Below, one piece after another: positions 1 through 7,127 of a DNA stretch of 16,553 nucleotides. This stretch comes from Fusobacteriales bacterium (lineage in GTDB: Bacteria > Fusobacteriota > Fusobacteriia > Fusobacteriales > Leptotrichiaceae). Each line of letters begins with the position of its first letter. Position 1 is the first letter of the stretch. The position numbers and the translations under genes are program-made. The stretch is taken from the NCBI GenBank assembly GCA_031285605.1, contig JAITVW010000106.1, positions 1 through 16,553 of the forward strand, in the 5' to 3' direction. The notes beneath the pieces were generated by a model. That model had not been told where the DNA came from and made no database searches. It worked only from the letters and a program-made list of their open reading frames with translations.

Positions 1-109
1 AGGATAGAATACATAATTAAATAATGATTTTTTTATTTTATATTTGACTTACCAATTCATATATTTCACAAATCATTAAAAAATTTTATTTATACCCTCA
101 TAATAAAAA

Positions 110-138
110 TTGACACTGCTCTCTATAATATTTATAAT
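110..138 (+). promoter_or_regulatory. sigma70-type promoter of nadE
   Basis: TTGACA at 110-115 and TATAAT at 133-138 are separated by exactly 17 nt, a perfect match to the housekeeping consensus. Transcription would begin near 145, leaving a leader of about 47 nt before the nadE start. The leader is AT-rich with no obvious structure. Confidence 0.85.
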
Positions 139-191
139 ATACATAGATTATTAAAACAAACTAAAAACTCAATTTTATAAAGGAGAAAACT

Positions 192-977
192 ATGAATAAA
201 CTCGCTATTGACCATGAATATGTAAGCAGAAGAATTATAGAATTTATGAGACGGGAAGTACGAAATTCAGGATTTGAGAAAGTTATTCTCGGCCTGTCGG
301 GAGGAATAGATTCCAGTCTGGTTGCTTTTCTTGCAAAAGAAGCTTTTGGAAAAAAAAATGTACACGGAGTAATAATGCCTTACAGGACTTCCAGTCCTAA
401 GAGTGAGGAAGATGCGCTTAAAGTAGCCGAAGCTGCTAAAATCAGCTGGGAAAAAGTAGAAATTACAAATATGGTAGACTCATATTTCAGCTTCTTTCCT
501 GATGCAAGCCCTCTTAGAAAAGGTAACAGAATGGCACGTGAAAGAATGTGCATCCTTTATGATTTATCTGCAAGAGACCGTTCTCTTGTTATGGGAACGG
601 GAAATAAAACCGAGATGTATCTTGGATACTCTACACAGTACGGTGATTCAGCCTGTGCATTGCTGCCAATAGCAGACCTTTATAAAACACAGGTTTGGAG
701 TCTTTCTGAATATCTCGGCGTGCCTAAAGAAGTCATAGCAAAAAAACCAAGTGCTGACCTGTGGGAAGGACAGACCGACGAAGGGGAGCTTGGATTCTCA
801 TATCGTGATGCAGATGATATTCTCTTTGAATTGATTGACAGAAAAAAAGACAGAAATGAAGTAATTACTTTAGGTTTTAAATCCGAAGTAGTAGACTCTG
901 TTCTTGAAAAGATAAAAAATTCGGAATTTAAGAGAAGAATGCCTAAAATTGCTTATATTCACGATAAAGCCAAATAA
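192..977 (+). CDS. nadE: NH3-dependent NAD+ synthetase
   Basis: This 261-residue protein catalyses the last step of NAD+ formation: nicotinate adenine dinucleotide is adenylated by ATP and then amidated with ammonia in the cytoplasm. The N-type ATP pyrophosphatase loop SGGIDSS is at residues 36-42. The family motif KPSADLWEGQTDEGELGFSY lies in the C-terminal half, where it contributes to the active site. The length fits the short, ammonia-dependent class; there is no N-terminal nitrilase (glutaminase) domain, so ammonia must come free or from a partner. The ATG at 192 sits behind AGGAGA at 181-186. The gene has its own consensus promoter and is followed by a terminator, so it looks monocistronic. 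The assignment is by recognition of family motifs and is secure; nothing looks broken. Confidence 0.96.
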   Translation: MNKLAIDHEYVSRRIIEFMRREVRNSGFEKVILGLSGGIDSSLVAFLAKEAFGKKNVHGVIMPYRTSSPKSEEDALKVAEAAKISWEKVEITNMVDSYFSFFPDASPLRKGNRMARERMCILYDLSARDRSLVMGTGNKTEMYLGYSTQYGDSACALLPIADLYKTQVWSLSEYLGVPKEVIAKKPSADLWEGQTDEGELGFSYRDADDILFELIDRKKDRNEVITLGFKSEVVDSVLEKIKNSEFKRRMPKIAYIHDKAK

Positions 978-992
978 ATTATGTAAAGTTCC

Positions 993-1045
993 AAAAAAAC
1001 AGGAGAAACAAAGAATCTTTTGACTTGATGTTTTTCCTGTTTTTT
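993..1045. terminator. bidirectional intrinsic terminator between nadE and the atpE-like gene
   Basis: AAAAAACAGG at 994-1003 pairs perfectly with CCTGTTTTTT at 1036-1045, and the stem can extend inward through about six further pairs including one G-U. The plus-strand side ends in a T-run (1040-1045). The A-run at 993-999 gives a T-run on the minus strand. It can therefore end both convergent transcripts. Confidence 0.8.
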
Positions 1046-1108
1046 ATAAAACCGCCGTTGCTTAGTAATGAGCCTTTATGAAAAAAATATATATCAGTTT
1101 TAGATATT

Positions 1109-1363
<255 letters not shown>

Positions 1364-1375
1364 TTATTCCTTAAT

Positions 1376-1423
1376 CTGCAAAATCTATGAATCATTTTCA
1401 TATAATAATTTTGAGTTTTGCAG
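1376..1423 (-). promoter_or_regulatory. stem-loop in the atpE-like leader
   Basis: On the minus strand CTGCAAAA (1423-1416) can pair perfectly over 8 bp with TTTTGCAG (1383-1376). A nested ATGAA/TTCAT pair (1401-1397 with 1391-1387) lies inside the 32-nt loop. The structure ends about 18 nt before the Shine-Dalgarno of the c-subunit gene and lies inside its predicted long leader. No T-run follows, so it is not a terminator. A role in translation or mRNA stability is inferred; no known riboswitch class is recognised. Confidence 0.45.
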
Positions 1424-1549
1424 TATTTTTACCAAGATTTATAATGTATATTTTGTAAGCAGAATTATTTTATGAAAACCTGCATGAAATGTTATTGAAA
1501 AAGATTGATAATTATAAATAAATCAGATTGCTGTTATTTAATTAAGTTT

Positions 1550-1578
1550 ATTTTAGCACATTAGAATAATCATTTCAA
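1550..1578 (-). promoter_or_regulatory. promoter of the atpE-like gene
   Basis: Read on the minus strand, TTGAAA (1578-1573) and TAAAAT (1555-1550) are 17 nt apart, with TG one base before the -10 (extended -10). Transcription would begin near 1543, giving an unusually long leader of about 198 nt before the ATG at 1345. The match is as good as that of the gap promoter in this window. Confidence 0.65.
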
Positions 1579-1746
1579 TCAAAAAATGACCAATCATTCA
1601 TATTTTATTGTATTTCAAAGTTGAACCTGCTGTTTTGGGCGCTGTTTATCTTTCTAAACATTTTCTTTCACTTGGAATACACCCTTTTATTGCTAATTTT
1701 ATACTTATTTTTACACAAAAAGATTAAATTATTTAAAATATAACAA
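1579..1746. other. non-coding centre of the divergent control region
   Basis: The whole stretch 1346-1807 lacks a credible gene. Apart from the two promoters and the leader stem-loop listed separately, this central part is AT-rich, with no ORF behind a ribosome site. The only repeat noted is AATCATT, at 1568-1574 (touching the atpE-side -35) and again at 1592-1598. Regulator binding is possible but not supported by any clear palindrome. Confidence 0.5.
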
Positions 1747-1775
1747 TTGACTTAAAATTAAAAAAATTGTACATT
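1747..1775 (+). promoter_or_regulatory. promoter of the pilus/secretion operon
   Basis: TTGACT at 1747-1752 and TACATT at 1770-1775 are 17 nt apart. Transcription would start near 1782, about 25 nt before the pilin ATG. It is the only good promoter upstream of the overlapping gene set 1808-7103. Confidence 0.65.
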
Positions 1776-1794
1776 AGTCATATAAAATTTTAAA

Positions 1795-1800
1795 GGGGGA
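1795..1800 (+). promoter_or_regulatory. G-run ribosome binding site of the pilin gene
   Basis: GGGGGA, 7 nt before the ATG at 1808, replaces the AGGAG-type site used by most other genes here. Similar G-runs precede 4334 (GGGGGA), 5476 (GGGGA) and the displaced platform gene at 12752 (GGGGGGA). Confidence 0.6.
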
Positions 1801-1807
1801 AATTTTT

Positions 1808-2182
1808 ATGAAAAAAGGGTTCACACTTGTCGAAGTTATTCTTGTTCTGGCGATTATCGCCATAATTGCCACTATTGCCATTCCTCAGGTAAATAAATAT
1901 CTGGACAAAGCCAATAAAAGTAAAATCTTAGGTGCCATCTCCGATCTGAATAATTCTTCACTCTCATGGAGCATTGAAAATAACGGCAGCATTCCGGATG
2001 ATATTCAGAAAGTCTTTCAGGAACACGGAGATATTGAAAAACTTAATATTAATCTGAAAACGGACGCCAGTTTTGAACTTGGAAATATCAAAGGAAAATT
2101 TTTTTTGGATGACGGAGAAATATCCGCCAAAATAGACAGTGACAGCAGATCTTTTAAAGGTGAAACTCTGGTGGCAAAATGA
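1808..2182 (+). CDS. type IV pilin / major pseudopilin (GspG/PilA-like)
   Basis: This 124-residue protein is the likely main subunit of the fibre or pseudopilus. It starts with a four-residue leader MKKG followed by FTLVEVILVLAIIAIIA, a textbook class-III prepilin signal: cleavage after Gly4, N-methyl-Phe at +1 and Glu at +5. The hydrophobic helix runs to about residue 28 and continues as an amphipathic helix (KYLDKANKSKILGAISDLNN). A short globular domain of about 70 residues follows with no cysteine pair, so there is no disulfide-closed D-loop of the Neisseria type. First gene of the operon, it overlaps the peptidase gene by 4 nt. Whether it makes an extracellular pilus or a periplasmic pseudopilus cannot be decided from sequence alone; the small size fits either. 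Confidence 0.9.
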   Translation: MKKGFTLVEVILVLAIIAIIATIAIPQVNKYLDKANKSKILGAISDLNNSSLSWSIENNGSIPDDIQKVFQEHGDIEKLNINLKTDASFELGNIKGKFFLDDGEISAKIDSDSRSFKGETLVAK

Positions 2183-2898
2183 TTGCAGCCTTGATACTGG
2201 GATTAATCACCGGAAGTTTTACAGGTGTTGTCTGTTACAGAATTCCAAAAAATGAAAACATTATTTTCCCGGGTTCCAAATGTGACAACTGCATGGCAAA
2301 AATTGCATTTTATCGCAACATACCTGTATTTTCATTCCTACTGCAGCGTGGAAAATGTCACAACTGCGGGATAAAAATCAAAAAATCATATTTTATGCTG
2401 GAAATACTCACTCCTGTTTTATTTCTGGTATTATATTTTTCTCATGGTTTATCTATTATATTTTTTTACAAGGCATTTGTTTACTCCATTTTACTTGCAG
2501 CTTCATTTATTGATATTGAAACACATATTATTCCTGACAGATTTTTCATTATACTGCTGATTACAAGTTTTCTTTACTCTGTTTTACGAAATAATCCGGA
2601 AAACTGGTTTCTTGGTATGGCTTCTTACGGATTACCTGTACTTTTACTTTATTCTGTTTCTGATTTCATAAATAAAGAAATCATTGGATTCGGAGATGTA
2701 AAATTAATATATGCTGTCGGCGGCTTTATTTCATATTCCGGATTAAAAAATCTGTTGTGGTTTTATGAAACACTTTATATCAGTGCCGGTATTTTCTCAT
2801 TTTTTCTTATTTTCTTCAGAAAAAAGACTCTGAAATGTTATATGGCTTTTGCTCCTTTTATATGCTTTTCTGTATTTATAAGTGAAGTGTATTTATGA
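2179..2898 (+). CDS. pilD: bifunctional prepilin peptidase / N-methyltransferase
   Basis: A 239-residue polytopic inner-membrane protein that would cleave the leaders of the neighbouring pilins and methylate the new N-terminus. It begins with GSFTGVVCYRIP, the usual opening motif (compare GSFLNVVIYRLP). Two CxxC pairs (Cys35/Cys38 and Cys60/Cys63) form the zinc-binding cytoplasmic domain found in enzymes with methyltransferase activity. The catalytic aspartates are Asp112 in FIDIETHIIPD and Asp173 in GFGDVKL (GxGDxK motif). The remainder is hydrophobic helices. The ATGA overlap with the pilin stop suggests translational coupling. Placement directly after the pilin is unlike gsp operons, where the peptidase is last. 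All key residues are present. Confidence 0.95.
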   Translation: MIAALILGLITGSFTGVVCYRIPKNENIIFPGSKCDNCMAKIAFYRNIPVFSFLLQRGKCHNCGIKIKKSYFMLEILTPVLFLVLYFSHGLSIIFFYKAFVYSILLAASFIDIETHIIPDRFFIILLITSFLYSVLRNNPENWFLGMASYGLPVLLLYSVSDFINKEIIGFGDVKLIYAVGGFISYSGLKNLLWFYETLYISAGIFSFFLIFFRKKTLKCYMAFAPFICFSVFISEVYL

Positions 2899-3326
2899 AA
2901 TACAGAAACAAAAGAGGAAGCCTCCTGATTGAAAATCTTCTGGCACTTTTATATATCACAATTGTCATTCTTCCTTTTTCACATTTGTATATAAAGGTTT
3001 TTAAGACTAATATGCTTTTGGAAAAAAAGGAGCGAGAGTCCGTTTTTTTGGAGAATATACCGGAATATCTGGAAAATACAGGATACCAAAATCTTGAAAC
3101 AAAAACAGGCAAAAAAAGCTTTAGTTCCTTTAAGGATTTTTGTAATTTCTTTCACTTAAACTGCTTTGAAACAAAGGAAAAGAAGAATACTCTCATCAAT
3201 ATTGATATCCAAAAAACAGAATACTATTACTTAAATAAAAATTTACAAAAGCTTTTTATTCTTAAAATTACCACTGACATTAAAGAATTATATTATATAC
3301 CACATTTGGAGGATTATGAAAAATAA
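2895..3326 (+). CDS. minor pseudopilin-like protein (possible GspI/GspH position)
   Basis: A 143-residue protein with a prepilin-type N-terminus: a basic leader MKYRNKRG, then SLLIENLLALLYITIVILPF with Glu at +5 after the presumed cleavage at Gly8. The hydrophobic helix is about residues 10-28. The rest is a small, lysine-rich, soluble domain with one close cysteine pair (near residues 86 and 93). It overlaps the peptidase gene by 4 nt and has only a weak ribosome site, which suggests coupled translation. Minor pseudopilins usually form the tip that starts fibre assembly. Its place after the major pilin suggests the H/I slot, but the soluble domain is not recognised, so the subtype is inference from order only. 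Confidence 0.78.
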   Translation: MKYRNKRGSLLIENLLALLYITIVILPFSHLYIKVFKTNMLLEKKERESVFLENIPEYLENTGYQNLETKTGKKSFSSFKDFCNFFHLNCFETKEKKNTLINIDIQKTEYYYLNKNLQKLFILKITTDIKELYYIPHLEDYEK

Positions 3327-3798
3327 AGGAGGTCTGCTGCTGGAATTTATTCTTAATATATTTATTTTTTCTGTAATATTACTTTTACTGTTTACTTTTA
3401 TGAAAAGAATCGTCATTATTCAAAATTACAAAACTACAGTCAGAACTAACGGTGAAAATACACTTTACCTTTTTGATATACTAAAGAAAAACATTAAAGA
3501 AAGAGATAAAGAAAAAATTTTATATAAAGGAAAAAACTCGAACTTTTTTATTATAAATGAAAATGGAGTTTCCGATACCGGCAGTTCATTGCTTTATAAA
3601 GCCGGCGAAGAATTTTACCTGATAAAATTCAGTAAGCCGAAACTGCTTATTTCCAGTTCCCAAACGCCGGAAAGCTTCAAAAAACATGACACTCTTGCAA
3701 AGCTTGACTCACTGGTATTTCAGACTAAGAATGACCTCCTGCTGATAATTTACGAAATAAACGGAAGTACAAAAGAGCAGGTGATAAATCTAAAATGA
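3316..3798 (+). CDS. minor pseudopilin-like protein (possible GspJ position)
   Basis: A 160-residue protein beginning MKNKG then GLLLEFILNIFIFSVILLLL: a five-residue leader, Glu at +5 and a hydrophobic helix to about residue 28. The soluble part is rich in beta-prone stretches (for example NGVSDTGSSLLYKAGEEFYL), as in GspJ-type pseudopilins, but no firm family motif was recognised. The ATG follows GGAGG at 3307-3311 and the gene overlaps the previous one by 11 nt. It would be processed by the peptidase encoded at 2179. The J assignment rests on order within the operon and on size. Confidence 0.76.
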   Translation: MKNKGGLLLEFILNIFIFSVILLLLFTFMKRIVIIQNYKTTVRTNGENTLYLFDILKKNIKERDKEKILYKGKNSNFFIINENGVSDTGSSLLYKAGEEFYLIKFSKPKLLISSSQTPESFKKHDTLAKLDSLVFQTKNDLLLIIYEINGSTKEQVINLK

Positions 3799-4334
3799 AA
3801 AATAAAGGAAGTTCCTTACTGTATGTATTAATTATCTTATCTGTTTTATCTGTATTTCTTACAGGATTTATCTTTTTCACCAAAAACAGGTATAAAATTT
3901 TAAAACTTAACTCTGCTTACTCTCATGATTTAAAAGTAAGGCTTACAGAACGTGAAAAAGCTTTCTCGGCTTCTATTTACAAAAGCGGTATTTTTATCGC
4001 CGGAAATAAAATTTCACTAAATAATAAATATGAATATTATAATTCCGGAGTTATAGAAGACAGCACCGGTAAAACCAATCTAAAAAGGCTTCTATACTTC
4101 AGACAAAATGAAAAAAGTACAGGCGGTTTTAATATTGCAGACATAAAAGACCAAAACGGCAACAGTTATCATCTGCCGTTAAAAGAAAATATGCTGTATC
4201 CTGATTTAACAATAATATATGAAAAAAATATTCTAAATGAAAATATATCTGCTGCAGAAAGTATAAAATTTATCAGAAAAAATAACGATGAAGTAAATAT
4301 AGAAACAGATAGTTTCTATTTTGAGGGGGAATAA
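3795..4334 (+). CDS. minor pseudopilin-like protein lacking Glu+5 (possible GspK/PilX position)
   Basis: A 179-residue protein starting MKNKG then SSLLYVLIILSVLSVFLTGFIFF. The leader and helix are prepilin-like, but +5 is Tyr rather than Glu. GspK of type II secretion systems is known for lacking the +5 glutamate, so this fits the K slot at the tip of the pseudopilus. It is far shorter than typical GspK (about 300 residues), so the large extra domain of GspK must be absent. There is a 4-nt overlap with the preceding gene, and its stop shares one base with the next start (TAATG). The soluble domain was not recognised. Confidence 0.7.
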   Translation: MKNKGSSLLYVLIILSVLSVFLTGFIFFTKNRYKILKLNSAYSHDLKVRLTEREKAFSASIYKSGIFIAGNKISLNNKYEYYNSGVIEDSTGKTNLKRLLYFRQNEKSTGGFNIADIKDQNGNSYHLPLKENMLYPDLTIIYEKNILNENISAAESIKFIRKNNDEVNIETDSFYFEGE

Positions 4335-5485
4335 TGCTGGAAATTTATTTAAAAAGTGAAAAAAGACTTTTTCTGAAATACCATGAAGAAATCACTGCTT
4401 ATACATTTGATAACATTCTTAATGTTATTAATGACATAAAAAACAAATACGGCATAAAAAAGGAAAAAGTCTCACTTATTCTTGATTTTTCAAAATTTTA
4501 TATTAGTTTTTTTGAAGCACCTTCTTCCGATACTAAGGAAGAACAAAATCTTTTGAAATCTTTTTTATCAGATGAAATTGAAAATTATAATACCAAAGAT
4601 TTTATTACAAAACAGTTTTATCTTGATCATCCATTAAGAAAAAGTCTGGTTTTTTGTATCAGAAAAGATTTTATTGCCAATCTTGCTGCCTTATTAAAAA
4701 AATACGGATTTATAATCACAGAATGTAAGGCGGACATTATTGGAATATACAGATACTATGAAAATACAGATATCTCTGTCCTTACCTTTGGGGATGAACT
4801 CAGTTCTTTTCTCACTGTACATGACAGAAATATTCAAGGCTTCAAAAGTCTTAATCTTAACATAAATGACAGTGATAACATAAATTCCTACGAATTTGTA
4901 AATGATGACGAGACGATGATAATTTTAGACTATCAGCCGGAAAATATAGAAATTATTTTTAAAGGATGTGAATTATCCAATGATATAAATTTTTTAAAGA
5001 CTCATACACCTGTATTTAAAAATATAAAAATAAAAAATATTTTTCCTTATTTCCTGATTATTCTGATATACATCCTGCTGAATTTATTTTTATCCACAAA
5101 CGGACCGGAGAAAAAAAACAATGAAATAAAGAATGAAGTTGATACAATACAACAAAGTTTTCTTGCAGCCAAAAATGAAAATATTCCTGATCATTCCAAA
5201 GAGCTAAACGAATTAAACGAAATTATACGAAATATGAAATATCAGAATCATTATAAATTTCTCAAATTTCTTATTGAAGAATCAAATGCTGATACAGGTT
5301 TTTCAAAAATTATTTATGATAATAATTTCTGGACTATTGAAGGTGATTCGGTAAAATTTAAAAATATAGAAAAATTTGAAATAAAGTTGGCGAGATATAC
5401 TCAGAATATTGAACTGATATTTATAAAAAGCCGCAGCAAACTTCTTACATTCCAGTATAAAATCGGGGATATTATATGGAATTAA
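4334..5485 (+). CDS. GspL-like (PilM-PilN-like) inner-membrane assembly protein
   Basis: A 383-residue protein with the architecture of GspL: a cytoplasmic part of about 230 residues (expected actin-like fold, PilM equivalent), one transmembrane helix at about 236-256 (PYFLIILIYILLNLFL), a charged, coiled-coil-prone stretch (about 257-300) and a small C-terminal domain (PilN equivalent). In such systems it links the assembly ATPase in the cytoplasm to the platform and the periplasmic partner. No sharp sequence motif is visible, so the call rests on topology, length and position between the pseudopilin-like genes and the GspM-like gene. Preceded by a GGGGGA ribosome site; it overlaps the next gene by 10 nt. 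A PilM-PilN fusion is an equally good description. Confidence 0.68.
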   Translation: MLEIYLKSEKRLFLKYHEEITAYTFDNILNVINDIKNKYGIKKEKVSLILDFSKFYISFFEAPSSDTKEEQNLLKSFLSDEIENYNTKDFITKQFYLDHPLRKSLVFCIRKDFIANLAALLKKYGFIITECKADIIGIYRYYENTDISVLTFGDELSSFLTVHDRNIQGFKSLNLNINDSDNINSYEFVNDDETMIILDYQPENIEIIFKGCELSNDINFLKTHTPVFKNIKIKNIFPYFLIILIYILLNLFLSTNGPEKKNNEIKNEVDTIQQSFLAAKNENIPDHSKELNELNEIIRNMKYQNHYKFLKFLIEESNADTGFSKIIYDNNFWTIEGDSVKFKNIEKFEIKLARYTQNIELIFIKSRSKLLTFQYKIGDIIWN

Positions 5486-6021
5486 ACAGAAATAAATATG
5501 CAGTGTTCTTTCTAAGTGCTGTTTTATTAATACTTCTATTTCAAAAATATGAAAGAAGAACAGAACTAAAAAATAATTATAATATACTGCTTAATGAAAA
5601 AAATGAACTGGAAGAAAAACTCATACTCACTAATAAAGAAAATTATCAAAAGAAAGCAGATTCGGAAGAACAGCTGAAAATAATTAATAATATAGCACTG
5701 ACTCTTAACTCCAGTACATTGAAAAATGAAACTGAATTTAAAAAAATTATCTATTTATTTTCTGAAGAAAGCGGACTTGATTTAAGAGAAATAGGAAAGG
5801 CTGAGTATATCTGGAAAAAAGAGAGCTACTCGCTAAAATATATTTTTTTTACATTTGAAGGAGATCTTACCGGAATGACAAAATTTCTATATTTTATCAA
5901 TAAAAGCAAAGTGTATATTGATATGACTAAATCATATATAGAGCTTACAAGAGATAGTTTTAAAATTTCTCTGGGATATCTAGAAAAAAATTCAAATTTA
6001 GTGAAGGAGGAGAAAAAGTGA
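5476..6021 (+). CDS. GspM/PilO-like inner-membrane protein
   Basis: A 181-residue bitopic protein: a short cytoplasmic N-terminus, one transmembrane helix (about residues 8-22), a heptad-like coiled coil (about 25-65, rich in K, E, L and N) and a C-terminal periplasmic domain of about 100 residues, expected to be ferredoxin-like. This is the standard layout of GspM and PilO, which pair with GspL/PilN to form the alignment complex between the platform and the secretin. Sequence motifs are weak in this family, so topology and gene order carry the call. Its TGA stop overlaps the GTG start of the secretin gene. Confidence 0.7.
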   Translation: MELNRNKYAVFFLSAVLLILLFQKYERRTELKNNYNILLNEKNELEEKLILTNKENYQKKADSEEQLKIINNIALTLNSSTLKNETEFKKIIYLFSEESGLDLREIGKAEYIWKKESYSLKYIFFTFEGDLTGMTKFLYFINKSKVYIDMTKSYIELTRDSFKISLGYLEKNSNLVKEEKK

Positions 6022-7103
6022 ATAAAAGATATATTTTTCTTATTCTATTGATATTTCTGCCTGCATACAGTACAGAAATCAGCAATTACATGAATAAAGA
6101 AGATCATGAAGCTTCAAAGAGAATTCTTATTGTTAAACCTAAGGAAGAAATAAAAGTAACTGCAGAAATAAAAAATGAACTTCCTTCTCCTGCTTCTCTG
6201 CAAAATAACAGTGAAAAAAGTAAAACTCTGCCTGTTACCCGGGAAAGTATAAGACTTGTTAATATTGATACCTCTGAAATGATTCCAAAGCTCAAGGATA
6301 TTAATACCGCTAAAATAACCGGACTTGGAAAAGAACTTATTCTGAAAGGCACCGTGGAAGAAGTCAGTGAATTAAAATACATTATAGAAAAATTTGACCG
6401 CCCTAAAAAACAAATTCAAATAAAAGCTACTATTATTGATACAAGTGATAATCTTTTTGAAAGACTGGGTGTTGATTTTTCTGCCGGAAAAAACAACGAT
6501 AATAAAGCTTCGGATTTTCTCGGTTCGTTTATAGACGGAAATCTTTCATTGTCCGGTTTATTAAAAACAGGAGGAAATTTTTTAGGTATCAATATAGATG
6601 CTCTTAAGGAAAATGGAGATATAAAAATAGAAGCCATGCCTGTTCTTCTTATACTTGAAGGCAGTGAGGGAGAACTCAGAGTCACTGAGGAGGTAATTGT
6701 CGGCGAAAAAAAATCTACTATTAAGGATAGGGAGTATATAGAACCTGTTTTTGCAGAAGCCGGTGTTGTTTTTAAGATAAAACCCGAAATAATAGGTTTT
6801 GGCGATTCTCAGGAAATCATACTTTACATTGATTCTGAAATAAGTAATTTTAAACTAAGCTCTAATTTTAATGCCGCTCAGGGTGCAAAACAGAAAAATA
6901 AAATCAATTCAATAGTTTCTTTCAAAAACGGAACTTCTGTTTTTATAGGCGGTTTAAAACAAAACGTACAAAAAGAGTCTGAAAAAAAAGTCCCTGTATT
7001 AAGTAAAATACCAATTCTGGGTTCTTTATTCAAACATAAAAGAAAAAATAAAGAAATACGAGATATTTATATCGAAATAGAAGGAGAAATACAGACAGAA
7101 TAA
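6018..7103 (+). CDS. short secretin (GspD/PilQ family outer-membrane channel)
   Basis: A 361-residue protein forming the outer-membrane pore through which the fibre or substrate would pass. It has a signal peptide (about residues 1-18, ending near AYS). A linker and one small N-domain follow, containing ITGLGKELILKGTVEEV and a domain end at KFDRPKKQIQIKATI. The secretin core includes a VTEEVIVGEKK stretch and, at residues 325-338, VPVLSKIPILGSLF, which closely matches the family hallmark VPxLxxIPxLGxLF. It is much shorter than classical GspD or PilQ (about 600-700 residues), so most N0/N1/N2 repeats are absent. The start is GTG at 6018, supported by GGAGGAG at 6006-6012; GTGA overlaps the previous stop. 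No lipobox was seen, so targeting would need its own mechanism or a pilotin encoded elsewhere. Confidence 0.88.
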   Translation: MNKRYIFLILLIFLPAYSTEISNYMNKEDHEASKRILIVKPKEEIKVTAEIKNELPSPASLQNNSEKSKTLPVTRESIRLVNIDTSEMIPKLKDINTAKITGLGKELILKGTVEEVSELKYIIEKFDRPKKQIQIKATIIDTSDNLFERLGVDFSAGKNNDNKASDFLGSFIDGNLSLSGLLKTGGNFLGINIDALKENGDIKIEAMPVLLILEGSEGELRVTEEVIVGEKKSTIKDREYIEPVFAEAGVVFKIKPEIIGFGDSQEIILYIDSEISNFKLSSNFNAAQGAKQKNKINSIVSFKNGTSVFIGGLKQNVQKESEKKVPVLSKIPILGSLFKHKRKNKEIRDIYIEIEGEIQTE

Positions 7104-7127
7104 AAAAATACTGTCATTAGGAGGTTT

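Noticed and set aside
7094..7115. GACAG/CTGTC repeat between the secretin and SGNH-like genes as a terminator
   Set aside because: Only 5 bp and no T-run; it does not separate the SGNH-like gene from the operon.
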